Below are positions 7,898-16,146 of a stretch of DNA of 59,235 nt, piece after piece. Every line of letters starts with the position of its first letter. Positions within the stretch are counted from its first letter, which is position 1. The notes under the pieces are model-generated. The model searched no databases. It saw only the letters and a program-made list of their open reading frames with translations, and was not told the origin of the DNA. This DNA is from an uncultured Clostridia bacterium (GTDB lineage Bacteria; Bacillota; Clostridia; Oscillospirales; Ruminococcaceae). The stretch covers positions 1 to 59,235 of the forward strand of contig CALXBH010000042.1 of NCBI GenBank assembly GCA_944386475.1. Direction: 5' to 3'. A program made the translations under genes and the position numbers.

Positions 7898-10339
7898 ATG
7901 ATGGAGAAAGCAACCGTAAAACGCACAGCAGCGCCACTCGTGATTCCGGCGCTGGCCATGAGAGGTCTTGTTTTGTTCCCTCGCATGGTGCTGCATTTTG
8001 ACGTGGGACGAAAAAAATCCATCGCCGCTTTAAACGCGGCCATGGAAAACGGACGAAAGATCTTTTTAATTACCCAAAAGGATGCCGAGGTGGAAGAGCC
8101 CGGCTTTAAGGACCTGTATACGGTGGGCGTAGTCGCCCAGATCCAGCAGCTTTTGCGGGTGTCGGGGGACACTGTGCGGGTGCTGGTGGAAGGGGAATAC
8201 AAAGCAAGGCTCAAAGAACTCACCGTCACCGAACCTTATCTGGAAGCGGTGGTGACCAAAATCCCTCCCTCCCGCAAGGTGATCGACCCCATCCGGTCGG
8301 AGGCGCTGGTTCGTTCGGTGAAACAGGTGTTTGAGTATTACTGCGACATGGTGCCCAAAATGCCCAAGGAGACCATCGACATGATCTTCGCGGAGGAGGA
8401 TCCCTACAGCCTGTTTGACCAGGTGGTGCAAAACGTGATTTTGCGCCACGAAGCCAAGCAGTACATCTTAGAGCAGAGGGATATTTTAAGCGGCCTGCAG
8501 GCCCTGGCGGAAGAGCTGGGCCGGGAGGCGGAGGTCCTGCGGTCGGAGCGGGATGTATTAGAGCAGGTCAAGGAGCAGATGGACAAAAACCAGCGGGATT
8601 ACTTTTTGCGGGAGCAGATGCGGGTGATCTCGGAGCAGCTGGGGGAAGGGGACAATACCCAGGACGAGGCCATGGAGTTTGCCGACCAGATCCAGGCCAT
8701 CCAGCGCATCCCCGACGACTCCCGGGAAAAGCTGATGAAGGAGTGCGAGCGGCTTTATAAAATGCCCCCCAACTCCCAGGAGGCAAACGTTATCCGCAAC
8801 TATCTGGAAACCTGTCTGGAGCTCCCCTGGGACAAAGAGACCAAGGACAAGCTGGATCTTGACCGGGCCAAAAAGATCCTGGACCGGGATCACTACGGCC
8901 TGGAAAAGGTCAAGGAGCGGATTTTGGAAAGCCTGGCGGTGCGAAAGCTCTCCCCCGATATCAAAGGGCAGATCATCTGTTTAGTGGGCCCGCCCGGCGT
9001 GGGCAAAACCTCTATCGCCAAGGCGGTGGCAGCAGCCATGGGGCGCAACTATGTGCGGCTGTCCTTAGGGGGCATCAAGGACGAATCGGATATTAGAGGA
9101 CACCGGAAAACCTATATCGGCGCCATGCCGGGGCGGATTATCACCGCCTTAAAGCAGGCGAAATCCCGCAATCCCCTGATGCTGCTGGACGAGATCGACA
9201 AGATGGGCTCGGACTTCCGGGGCGATCCTTCCTCCGCTATGCTGGAGGTTTTGGACAGCGAGCAGAACTACGCTTTCCGGGATCATTATATCGAGATTCC
9301 CTTTGATTTAAGCGACGTGCTGTTTTTGACGACGGCCAACACCCTGGACACCATCCCCGCCCCGCTGTTAGACCGCATGGAGGTCATCGAGCTTTCCAGC
9401 TATACCAGGGAGGAAAAATTCCAGATTGCCAAGCGGCACTTGGTAAAAAAACAGGTACATAAGCACGGGCTGACCGGGAAAAACTTCCGGATTGCAAACG
9501 ACGCTCTGTACATGCTCATCGACAACTACACCCGGGAGGCGGGTGTCCGCAAGCTGGAGCGGAGCATTGCCACCCTCTGCCGGAAGGCGGCCAAAGTGGT
9601 GGCACAGGACGAAAATGCCAAGGTGTCGATTACTGCCAAAAACCTGCCGGACTTTTTGGGCCCCAAAAAGTTTTTGCCCGAGAGGATTTTGTCCTCCGAT
9701 CAGGTGGGGGTTGTCACCGGCCTTGCCTGGACCATGGTGGGCGGCGAGACCATGCAGATCGAGGTGTCGGTGCTGGAAGGCTCCGGCCGGCTGGAGCTCA
9801 CCGGCAGCTTAGGCGACGTGATGAAGGAATCCGCCAGAACGGCGGTGAGCTTTGTCCGCAGCCTGGCGCCCCAATACGGCATTGACAAAGATTTTTACAA
9901 AACCAAGGATATCCACATCCATGTGCCGGAGGGCGCCGTGCCCAAAGACGGTCCCTCGGCGGGCATTACGCTGGTGACGGCGCTGGTCTCCGCTTTGTCC
10001 GGCATCCCCGTCAAACGGGATGTGGCCATGACCGGTGAGGTCACCCTGCGTGGGCGGGTGCTGGCCATCGGCGGGCTGAAGGAAAAATCCATGGCGGCTT
10101 ACCGGGCGGGGGTAAAAACCGTCATCATCCCCCAGGAGAATAAGGCGGATCTGGCCCAGTTTGACCCGGTAGTCACCGACGCTATCACCTTCCTCCCGGT
10201 GGAGCATGTGACCCAGGTGCTTAAATACGCTCTGCGCATGCCGGCCGCCAACAAGCAGGAACAGGAGCCGGAGGGGGAGGACCTTCCCCTGCCGCCGGCG
10301 CCGCCTAAGGAGAATACGGCGGCGGCCGTGCCCTCCTGA
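7898..10339 (+). CDS. lon: ATP-dependent protease La (Lon)
   Basis: An 813-residue Lon protease that degrades misfolded and regulatory proteins. Domains in order: N-terminal substrate-binding domain (LVIPALAMRGLVLFPRMVLH), AAA+ domain with Walker A GPPGVGKT (about residue 364) and LLDEIDKMG, and the C-terminal protease domain with Ser687 in PKDGPSAGITL and Lys728 in GGLKEKSMAAYRAG. The C-terminal ~30 residues are rich in Pro/Glu and low in complexity. ATG 7898 follows AGAAAGGT. It is 20 nt before engB, with which it is probably co-transcribed, as is common in Bacillota. Confidence 0.98.
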   Translation: MMEKATVKRTAAPLVIPALAMRGLVLFPRMVLHFDVGRKKSIAALNAAMENGRKIFLITQKDAEVEEPGFKDLYTVGVVAQIQQLLRVSGDTVRVLVEGEYKARLKELTVTEPYLEAVVTKIPPSRKVIDPIRSEALVRSVKQVFEYYCDMVPKMPKETIDMIFAEEDPYSLFDQVVQNVILRHEAKQYILEQRDILSGLQALAEELGREAEVLRSERDVLEQVKEQMDKNQRDYFLREQMRVISEQLGEGDNTQDEAMEFADQIQAIQRIPDDSREKLMKECERLYKMPPNSQEANVIRNYLETCLELPWDKETKDKLDLDRAKKILDRDHYGLEKVKERILESLAVRKLSPDIKGQIICLVGPPGVGKTSIAKAVAAAMGRNYVRLSLGGIKDESDIRGHRKTYIGAMPGRIITALKQAKSRNPLMLLDEIDKMGSDFRGDPSSAMLEVLDSEQNYAFRDHYIEIPFDLSDVLFLTTANTLDTIPAPLLDRMEVIELSSYTREEKFQIAKRHLVKKQVHKHGLTGKNFRIANDALYMLIDNYTREAGVRKLERSIATLCRKAAKVVAQDENAKVSITAKNLPDFLGPKKFLPERILSSDQVGVVTGLAWTMVGGETMQIEVSVLEGSGRLELTGSLGDVMKESARTAVSFVRSLAPQYGIDKDFYKTKDIHIHVPEGAVPKDGPSAGITLVTALVSALSGIPVKRDVAMTGEVTLRGRVLAIGGLKEKSMAAYRAGVKTVIIPQENKADLAQFDPVVTDAITFLPVEHVTQVLKYALRMPAANKQEQEPEGEDLPLPPAPPKENTAAAVPS

Positions 10340-10359
10340 CCGAAAGGAACGACAGCAAG

Positions 10360-10947
10360 ATGAATTTTAACAAAGCGAAGTTTCTCACCTCCTACGGCCG
10401 GATGTCCCAGATGCCGCCCTCCACGGCGGTAGAGATCGCCTTTGCCGGCCGCTCCAACGTGGGGAAAAGCTCTTTAATCAACAAGCTGCTCAATCGGAAG
10501 GCGCTGGCAAGGGTCAGCGCGGTGCCGGGGAAGACGGTCACCATCAATTTTTACGAGGTGGACGGCGCCCATTTTGTAGACCTGCCGGGCTACGGCTACG
10601 CCAAGGTGGCCAAGTCGGAAAAACAGCGCTGGTCGGAGCTGATGGAGGGCTATTTTAACGCGGACCGGGATTTGGGACTGGTGGTGTCCTTGATCGATAT
10701 GCGCCACCCGCCCACCGGCCTGGACGTGGATATGGTGAACTACCTCATCGACCGGGAACTTCCGTTTATCGTGGTGCTCACCAAGGCGGACAAGCTGAGC
10801 AATAAGCAGCGGGAGGAGCGCCTGGCGGCCTTTCGGACCGAGATTCCCTGCGGGGATCAGATCACCATGCTGCCGGTGTCCTCTGAAAAAGGGGACGGCA
10901 TCGAGGAGCTGCGGGAGCTGATCGCGGAGATTTGCGAGGAAGAATAA
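10360..10947 (+). CDS. engB: Ribosome biogenesis GTP-binding protein YsxC/EngB
   Basis: A 195-residue TrmE-Era-EngA-YihA-Septin-like GTPase needed for assembly of the 50S ribosomal subunit. G1 is GRSNVGKSS (from Gly30), G3 DLPGYGYAK, G4 TKADK and G5 around PVSSEKG. It starts at ATG after GAAAGGAACG. It lies immediately downstream of lon and 49 nt upstream of lysA with no terminator between, so lon, engB and lysA may share a transcript. Confidence 0.97.
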   Translation: MNFNKAKFLTSYGRMSQMPPSTAVEIAFAGRSNVGKSSLINKLLNRKALARVSAVPGKTVTINFYEVDGAHFVDLPGYGYAKVAKSEKQRWSELMEGYFNADRDLGLVVSLIDMRHPPTGLDVDMVNYLIDRELPFIVVLTKADKLSNKQREERLAAFRTEIPCGDQITMLPVSSEKGDGIEELRELIAEICEEE

Positions 10948-10996
10948 ATGTAGGCATAAGGCTTAACAGTTTACCCATCACAAGGAGGAAATAAAC

Positions 10997-12295
10997 ATGC
11001 TGCTGACAAACAATCTGACTGTAAATGAACAAGGACATCTGGCCATCGGTGGAGTAGACACGGTGGAGCTTGCCCGGGAATACGGAACTCCTCTTTATGT
11101 GATGGATGAAGGACGGATCCGTTTGGCCTGCCGCCAGTTTAAGCAGTCTATTGATAACTACTACGGCGGCCGGGGCATCGCTCACTACGCCAGCAAGGCG
11201 TTTTGCTGCAAGGAGATGTGCCGTATCATTGCGGACGAGGGCCTGGGGCTGGACGTGGTTTCCATCGGGGAGCTTTACACCGCTATGTCGGTAAACTTCC
11301 CGCCCGAGCGCATCGGTTTTCACGGCAACAACAAAACCGAGGAGGAGCTCCGCTATGCGCTGGAATGCTCGCTGGGCCATATTATCGTGGACAACCTCAC
11401 CGAGCTGGAAACCCTTGACCGCATCGCCGGGGAGATGGGCAAAAACGCCCGGATCATGTTTCGGGTAAAGCCCGGCATCGAGGCCCATACCCACGAGTTT
11501 ATCATGACCGGCCAGATCGATTCCAAGTTTGGCCTTGCCCTGGAAAACGGCGAGGCGATGGGGGCGGTCAAGCGCGCCCTTGCTATGAAAAATGTGACGC
11601 TGGGCGGCCTTCACTGCCACATCGGCTCCCAGATCTTTGATATCGACCCCTTTGTGATGGCGGCGGACGTGATGCTCCACTTTATCGCGGACATCAAAGA
11701 GCAGACCGGCTATGAGGTGGAGGAGCTCAACTTGGGCGGCGGCTTTGGCATCAAGTACACCGAGCAGGAAAATCCCTCGGCTTATGATCTGTATATGCAG
11801 AAGGTTTCCGACAAGGTGAAAAACACCTGCGCGGCCTTAAAGCTTAAACAGCCCTATATTGTCATCGAGCCCGGCCGCTCCATTGCGGGCCCGGCGGGGA
11901 TCACGCTGTACCAGGTGGGGAGTGTGAAAAAGATCCCCGGTGTGCGCACCTATGTCTCCATCGACGGCGGCATGACCGACAACCCCCGCTACGCTTTATA
12001 TCAAAGCCGGTACGAGGCGGTGTGCGCGAACAAGGCGGACGCTCCCCGGGACCAGACGGTGACCATCGCCGGAAAATGCTGCGAAAGCGGCGACTTAATC
12101 GGCAAGGATATGCCGCTGCAGCAGGTGGAGCCCGGGGATATCCTGGCGGTGCTGGCCACCGGCGCTTACAACTACTCCATGGCCTCCCATTACAACCGGA
12201 TCCCCAATCCGGCGGTGGTAATGGTAAAAGACGGAACCTCCCGGCTGATTATTAAGCGGGAAACGCCGGAGGATTTAATCCGCTGCGACCTGTAA
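10997..12295 (+). CDS. lysA: Diaminopimelate decarboxylase
   Basis: A 432-residue fold-III PLP enzyme that decarboxylates meso-diaminopimelate to lysine. The PLP lysine is in HYASKAFCC (about Lys67). Further motifs are GGLHCHIGSQI, LNLGGGFGI, EPGRSIAGPAG and the active-site cysteine region GKCCESGDL, with GAYNYSMASHYN near the end. ATG 10997 follows a clear AAGGAGG. No lysine riboswitch is visible in the 49-nt gap upstream. A strong GC-rich terminator follows. Confidence 0.97.
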   Translation: MLLTNNLTVNEQGHLAIGGVDTVELAREYGTPLYVMDEGRIRLACRQFKQSIDNYYGGRGIAHYASKAFCCKEMCRIIADEGLGLDVVSIGELYTAMSVNFPPERIGFHGNNKTEEELRYALECSLGHIIVDNLTELETLDRIAGEMGKNARIMFRVKPGIEAHTHEFIMTGQIDSKFGLALENGEAMGAVKRALAMKNVTLGGLHCHIGSQIFDIDPFVMAADVMLHFIADIKEQTGYEVEELNLGGGFGIKYTEQENPSAYDLYMQKVSDKVKNTCAALKLKQPYIVIEPGRSIAGPAGITLYQVGSVKKIPGVRTYVSIDGGMTDNPRYALYQSRYEAVCANKADAPRDQTVTIAGKCCESGDLIGKDMPLQQVEPGDILAVLATGAYNYSMASHYNRIPNPAVVMVKDGTSRLIIKRETPEDLIRCDL

Positions 12296-12312
12296 GAAAC
12301 CGATATGCTGTG

Positions 12313-12346
12313 AAAACTCCCCGGAGGATTCCCTCCGGGGAGTTTT
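12313..12346 (+). terminator. Intrinsic terminator after lysA
   Basis: A perfect 15-bp stem AAAACTCCCCGGAGG with its complement around an ATTC loop, ending in TTTT. Confidence 0.88.
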
Positions 12347-12376
12347 ATAGCTGCATGCAAGGAACAAAATCTACGT

Positions 12377-12406
12377 TTGCGCTTTACTTTTATACTTTGC
12401 TATGCT
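12377..12406 (+). promoter_or_regulatory. Possible promoter of yerC (extended -10)
   Basis: TGCTATGCT (12398-12406) fits an extended -10. A weak -35 (TTGCGC, 12377-12382) lies 18 bp upstream. It is the only promoter-like element between the lysA terminator and yerC. Confidence 0.4.
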
Positions 12407-12444
12407 AAACTTATAGGGAGTAAAATGAAAGGGAGGCATCAAGG

Positions 12445-12744
12445 GTGAACAGTAAATTAAAAGACGCCAATGTGGATTTTTTGTTCCAGGCGATTTTAGC
12501 GCTGAAAACGCCGGAGGAGTGCTATAGCTTTTTTGAGGATTTGTGTACAGTGCCGGAGCTTAAGGCCATGTCTCAGCGGCTGCATGTGGCCAAAATGCTG
12601 TCGGAGCACCGGGTATACAGTGATATCGTCGCTGAAACAGGGGCTTCCACCGCGACCATCAGCCGGGTCAACCGCTCCCTCAATTACGGCAGCGACGGCT
12701 ACAGCGTGGTGTTTAAGCGTCTGGGGCTGAAGCAGGATGAATAG
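12445..12744 (+). CDS. yerC: YerC/YecD family TrpR-like DNA-binding protein
   Basis: A 99-residue protein related to the Trp repressor fold. The sequence ELKAMSQRLHVAKML followed by the helix-turn-helix IVAETGASTATISRVNRSL is diagnostic of the YerC/YecD group, whose regulatory target is not well defined. Translation starts at GTG 12445 with GAAAGGGAGG 8 nt upstream. The stop overlaps the start of the next gene by 8 nt, so the two are translationally coupled. Confidence 0.9.
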   Translation: MNSKLKDANVDFLFQAILALKTPEECYSFFEDLCTVPELKAMSQRLHVAKMLSEHRVYSDIVAETGASTATISRVNRSLNYGSDGYSVVFKRLGLKQDE

Positions 12745-13489
12745 CTATTCGCGCTTTGCGGATTATTACGACGCGCTCACCCGCAATGTGGATTACAAAA
12801 AACGGGCATCCTATTTCCATCAGATTTTAAGCGGACAAAACCTCCCCGGGAACATCCTGTTGGATTTAGCCTGCGGCACCGGCAGCTTAAGCGTGGAATT
12901 TTCCCGCCTGGGCTATGACGTGATCGGGGTGGACGCCTCGGAGGATATGCTCTCCCAGGCCCTTCAGAAAAAATCCGAGCTTAACCTGGATATTATTTTC
13001 CTCTGCCAGACCATGCAGGAGCTGGATTTATACGGAACGGTGGACGGGGCGGTGTGCGCTTTGGACAGCTTAAACCACATCACTAATCCGACTGGGCTGC
13101 AAAAGGCGCTCGACCGGGTGTCGCTGTTTTTGCACCCGCAGGGGACGTTTGTTTTTGACGTGAACACTCCTTACAAACAGGAGGAGGTCCTGGGGGACAA
13201 CGTCTTTGTCTACGACTGCGACGAGGTGTACTGCGTGTGGCAGAACCGCTATGCCGGGGAAGGGATTACCGACATCCGGCTGGACTTTTTTGAGCCGCAA
13301 ACAGACGGGAGCTACCGCCGCTTTCAGGAGGAATTCAGCGAGCGGGCCTATTCGGTAGAGGAGCTTTCCCGGATGCTTAGTAAAGCGGGCCTTCAGGTGA
13401 CAGCGCTTTACGGGGACGATACCGTCTCCCCGCCGGGGGAGAATGCCCAGCGGCTCATCTTTGTCATCAAAAAGAAATCATCTCTGTAA
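12737..13489 (+). CDS. Class I SAM-dependent methyltransferase
   Basis: A 250-residue protein with SAM-binding motif I LLDLACGTGS at residues 41-50, an acidic motif II GVDASEDML, and a region around CALDSLNHI expected at the substrate side. The family (methyltransferase domain 25-like, often followed by a small C-terminal domain) methylates small molecules or undefined targets; the substrate cannot be inferred. It overlaps yerC by 8 nt and is followed 13 nt later by hslO, giving a tight yerC-methyltransferase-hslO operon. Confidence 0.88.
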   Translation: MNSYSRFADYYDALTRNVDYKKRASYFHQILSGQNLPGNILLDLACGTGSLSVEFSRLGYDVIGVDASEDMLSQALQKKSELNLDIIFLCQTMQELDLYGTVDGAVCALDSLNHITNPTGLQKALDRVSLFLHPQGTFVFDVNTPYKQEEVLGDNVFVYDCDEVYCVWQNRYAGEGITDIRLDFFEPQTDGSYRRFQEEFSERAYSVEELSRMLSKAGLQVTALYGDDTVSPPGENAQRLIFVIKKKSSL

Positions 13490-13502
13490 AGGACGGAAGA
13501 AA

Positions 13503-14390
13503 ATGGGTAAATTAGTGCGGGCGATCTCGGAGGACGGCTCCGCCGTGGCGATCGCCATTGACTCCACCGATATTGTCAGCCGGATCGAGCGAATCCACCG
13601 GACCTCCGCTGTGGTGACGGCGGCGCTGGGAAGGCTCACCACCGCAGCATCCATGATGGGAACCCAGTTAAAAGGGGAAAAGGACAGCCTGACCCTGCGG
13701 ATGAACGGCGGCGGGGAGGCGGGCACCCTGATTGCGGTGGCCGACAGCCGGGGGAATGTAAAATCCTATGTGGGCAACCCGGTGGTGGAGCTGCCGTTAA
13801 ACCAATACGGCAAGCTGGACGTCTCGGGTGCCGTAGGGAAAGACGGCTATTTGCAGGTTGTGAAAGATCTGGGGCTTAAAGAGCCTTATGTGGGCCAGGT
13901 GCCCATCCAGTCGGGGGAGATCGCAGAAGACATCACCCGGTATTTCGCGGTGAGCGAGCAGGTTCCCACCGTGTGCAGCTTGGGGGTGCTGGTAAACCCG
14001 GATTTAACCGTCCGGGCGGCAGGCGGCTTTTTGGTGCAGCTGCTGCCTTTTGCAGACGAAGGCTGCATTGAAACGCTGGAAAAAAACGTAAACGGCTTTG
14101 CCCCCATTTCTCAGCTGATCGACGAGGGGAAAACCCCCGAGCAGATTGCCATGGCTCTGTTAGAGGGCTTAAATCCCAATGTTCTGGATGAAACCGAGAC
14201 TGCATATATATGTGATTGCAGCCGGGAGCGGGTGGAAAAAGCGCTGATCAGCCTGGGCCGGGAGGAGCTTTCCACCATGATCGAGGAAGACGGGAAGGCT
14301 GAGGTCGGCTGTCACTTCTGCAACAAAAAGTACCGGTTTAACCGTGAGGAGCTGGAGGAGCTGCTGCAAAAAGCGGTGGACAAAAAATAA
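13503..14390 (+). CDS. hslO: Redox-regulated chaperone Hsp33
   Basis: A 295-residue Hsp33, a holdase chaperone activated by oxidative unfolding. The C-terminal zinc centre is complete: Cys237 and Cys239 (CDC) with Cys270 and Cys273 (CHFC). The body has ALGRLTTAASMMG, VPIQSGEIAEDITRYF and GGFLVQLLP, as expected. ATG 13503 is chosen over the in-frame start at 13443, which lies inside the methyltransferase gene; AGGACGGAAG precedes 13503. It is the last gene of its operon, before the tRNA cluster promoter. Confidence 0.96.
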   Translation: MGKLVRAISEDGSAVAIAIDSTDIVSRIERIHRTSAVVTAALGRLTTAASMMGTQLKGEKDSLTLRMNGGGEAGTLIAVADSRGNVKSYVGNPVVELPLNQYGKLDVSGAVGKDGYLQVVKDLGLKEPYVGQVPIQSGEIAEDITRYFAVSEQVPTVCSLGVLVNPDLTVRAAGGFLVQLLPFADEGCIETLEKNVNGFAPISQLIDEGKTPEQIAMALLEGLNPNVLDETETAYICDCSRERVEKALISLGREELSTMIEEDGKAEVGCHFCNKKYRFNREELEELLQKAVDKK

Positions 14391-14460
14391 ACGGCTATTC
14401 GCTTTGCGGCGGATAAAAGAACTTTCTGCGAATTTAAAACAGAAATCTTTTAAAAAGCAG

Positions 14461-14489
14461 TTGACAAAGTTTTTCAGGTTTGCTATAAT
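14461..14489 (+). promoter_or_regulatory. Consensus sigma-A promoter of the tRNA cluster
   Basis: TTGACA (14461-14466), a 17-bp spacer and TATAAT (14484-14489), both perfect consensus hexamers, 33 bp before the first tRNA. Confidence 0.92.
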
Positions 14490-14521
14490 AATCTTCGTCA
14501 CTTGAGTAGGGTGACGGATTT

Positions 14522-14598
14522 GGCCCGGTAGTTCAGTTGGTTAGAACGCTAGCCTGTCACGCTAGAGGTCGTCGGTTCGAACCCGATCCGGGTCGCCA
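14522..14598 (+). tRNA. tRNA-Asp (GUC), first copy
   Basis: 77 nt with encoded CCA. Acceptor GGCCCGG pairs with CCGGGTC, the anticodon loop is CTGTCAC, and the T-loop GGTTCGAACCC is standard. Confidence 0.97.
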
Positions 14599-14608
14599 TT
14601 ACAGGTGT

Positions 14609-14637
14609 GTAAAAAATGGGCTTTGCCCATTTTTTAC
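14609..14637 (+). terminator. Terminator-like hairpin inside the tRNA cluster (after the first tRNA-Asp)
   Basis: A perfect 13-bp stem GTAAAAAATGGGC with its complement around TTT, ending in a run of six T. It should reduce transcription into the rest of the cluster. The second tRNA-Asp copy has no such hairpin after it. Confidence 0.7.
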
Positions 14638-14672
14638 TGCTTGTTTGATACGACGCGTTTTGCGTCCCTTAA

Positions 14673-14748
<76 letters not shown>

Positions 14749-14782
14749 TTTTTTCCGGAGCATGGAACATGCTCCTTTCTAT

Positions 14783-14858
14783 GCGGGTTTAGCTCATCTG
14801 GTAGAGCGCCACCTTGCCAAGGTGGAGGTAGCGAGTTCGAGCCTCGTAACCCGCTCCA
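14783..14858 (+). tRNA. tRNA-Gly (GCC), first copy
   Basis: 76 nt with encoded CCA. Acceptor GCGGGTT pairs with AACCCGC; the anticodon GCC is at 14816-14818. A GGAGCAT/ATGCTCC hairpin lies in the spacer from tRNA-Phe and may guide processing. Confidence 0.97.
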
Positions 14859-14862
14859 ATAA

Positions 14863-14936
14863 GGCGCCATAGCCAAGCGGTAAGGCAGAGGTCTGCAACA
14901 CCTTCATCCCCAGTTCAATTCTGGGTGGCGCCTCCA
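14863..14936 (+). tRNA. tRNA-Cys (GCA)
   Basis: 74 nt with encoded CCA. Acceptor GGCGCCA pairs with TGGCGCC, anticodon GCA at 14895-14897, and discriminator base U as expected for tRNA-Cys. Confidence 0.96.
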
Positions 14937-14942
14937 TTATGT

Positions 14943-15018
14943 GGGAGCATAGCTCAGCTGGGAGAGCACCTGCCTTACAAGCAGGGGGTCACAGGTTCGA
15001 GCCCTGTTGTTCCCACCA
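14943..15018 (+). tRNA. tRNA-Val (UAC)
   Basis: 76 nt with encoded CCA. Acceptor GGGAGCA pairs with TGTTCCC (one G-U); the anticodon TAC is at 14976-14978. Confidence 0.96.
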
Positions 15019-15023
15019 TATTT

Positions 15024-15100
15024 GGCCCGGTAGTTCAGTTGGTTAGAACGCTAGCCTGTCACGCTAGAGGTCGTCGGTTCGAACCCGATCCGGGTCGCCA
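15024..15100 (+). tRNA. tRNA-Asp (GUC), second copy
   Basis: Identical in sequence to the copy at 14522 and therefore 77 nt with CCA; it begins the duplicated Asp-Phe-Gly block. Confidence 0.97.
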
Positions 15101-15131
15101 ATTTTTTAGTGTGGGGACAAGTCCCCTGCTT

Positions 15132-15207
<76 letters not shown>

Positions 15208-15239
15208 TTTTCCGGAGCATGAAACATGCTCCTTTCCAT

Positions 15240-15315
15240 GCGGGTTTAGCTCATCTGGTAGAGCGCCACCTTGCCAAGGTGGAGGTAGCGAGTTCGAGCC
15301 TCGTAACCCGCTCCA
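15240..15315 (+). tRNA. tRNA-Gly (GCC), second copy
   Basis: Identical to the copy at 14783; the Phe-Gly spacer is also nearly identical between the two blocks, including its GGAGCAT/ATGCTCC hairpin. Confidence 0.97.
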
Positions 15316-15320
15316 CATGC

Positions 15321-15352
15321 ATCGGAACGAGTAAAGCTCGTTCCGATTTTTT
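15321..15352 (+). terminator. Intrinsic terminator of the tRNA cluster
   Basis: An 11-bp stem ATCGGAACGAG with its complement around TAAAG, followed by TTTTTTC. Confidence 0.88.
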
Positions 15353-15444
15353 CATTTCCCCCCAAAAAATCAGTTGTCCGTTTCCTTGCTCATCTAGTTT
15401 TGTAAAACAGCCTTTCCGAATATCCTCCTTGCAGCCCTTGATTC

Positions 15445-15482
15445 AAACCAGGCAAGTTTTTATAAGCTTGCCTGGTTTTTTG
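15445..15482 (+). terminator. Second terminator downstream of the tRNA cluster
   Basis: A 12-bp perfect stem AAACCAGGCAAG with CTTGCCTGGTTT and a six-T tail. Its purpose so close to the first terminator is unclear; it may end a transcript entering from the repeat side. Confidence 0.8.
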
Positions 15483-15537
15483 TGCCGCCTCAGGAGGGCA
15501 ACTGATTGTTTCGGATTATACCGGTCAAGGGGATGCC

Positions 15538-15973
15538 GTTTCTACCCACACCCTTTTCATAATTTTTATTCGCGCCCTTTACACAAAGGGCGGCAGTTGA
15601 AACCCTTCCTCCGAATAGGCCGCCGTCTTGTTTCTATCCACGCCCTCCTTGTGGAGGGCGGCCAAAATCATTTCCTTTAGCGGAATGATAATACGATTTC
15701 TATCCACGCTCCCTTCATGGAGAGCGATATGATGATTTAATAATTTTTAACCACGCCCTCCTCGCGGAGGGCGGCACAAAATCATTTCCTTCAGCGGAAT
15801 GATAATACGATTTCTATCCACGCTCCCTTCATGGAGAGCGATATGGTGGTTATGATGATTTAATAATTTTTAACCACGCCCGCCGTGAGGAGGGCGAACA
15901 GCAAAACGAGATGAGGGGATGCCGAAAGGCCGAAAGAATGATTTCTATCCACGCTCCCTTTCTGGAGAGCAGC
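15538..15973 (-). CRISPR. Degenerate CRISPR-like array (type I-C-like repeats), probably a relic
   Basis: At least six ~33-nt repeats start at 15630, 15696, 15743, 15810, 15866 and 15941, with two more eroded ones at 15538 and 15562. On the plus strand they read like TTTCTATCCACGCTCCC...GGAGAGCG. Their reverse complement ends GCGTGGATAGAAAT, close to the 3' end of type I-C repeats, with an internal palindrome. Gaps between repeats are 35, 33, 14, 34, 23 and 42 nt. Repeats vary among copies. The two gaps at 15663-15695 and 15776-15809 are nearly the same sequence, which is unlike normal spacers. No cas genes are in the window. An unrelated palindromic repeat family is the main alternative. Confidence 0.5.
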
Positions 15974-16111
15974 ATCAGCTGCAGAATTGGCATATCCAGC
16001 TAAAAGAGGGAAATTTATATACTCATTTCATTTAATTAGAAAAGGTAAAATAAAGTTCTTGCTTATAACATAACAAATTTCTCCGTAGTTGTCAAGCACA
16101 ATCCGATAATA

Positions 16112-16140
16112 TTGCAATGGGAAGGAAAAACGGTTATACT
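16112..16140 (+). promoter_or_regulatory. Orphan sigma-A-like promoter
   Basis: TTGCAA (16112-16117), a 17-bp spacer and TATACT (16135-16140). The nearest downstream gene starts 280 nt later and a strong hairpin lies between them. Confidence 0.55.
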
Positions 16141-16146
16141 ACTTAT

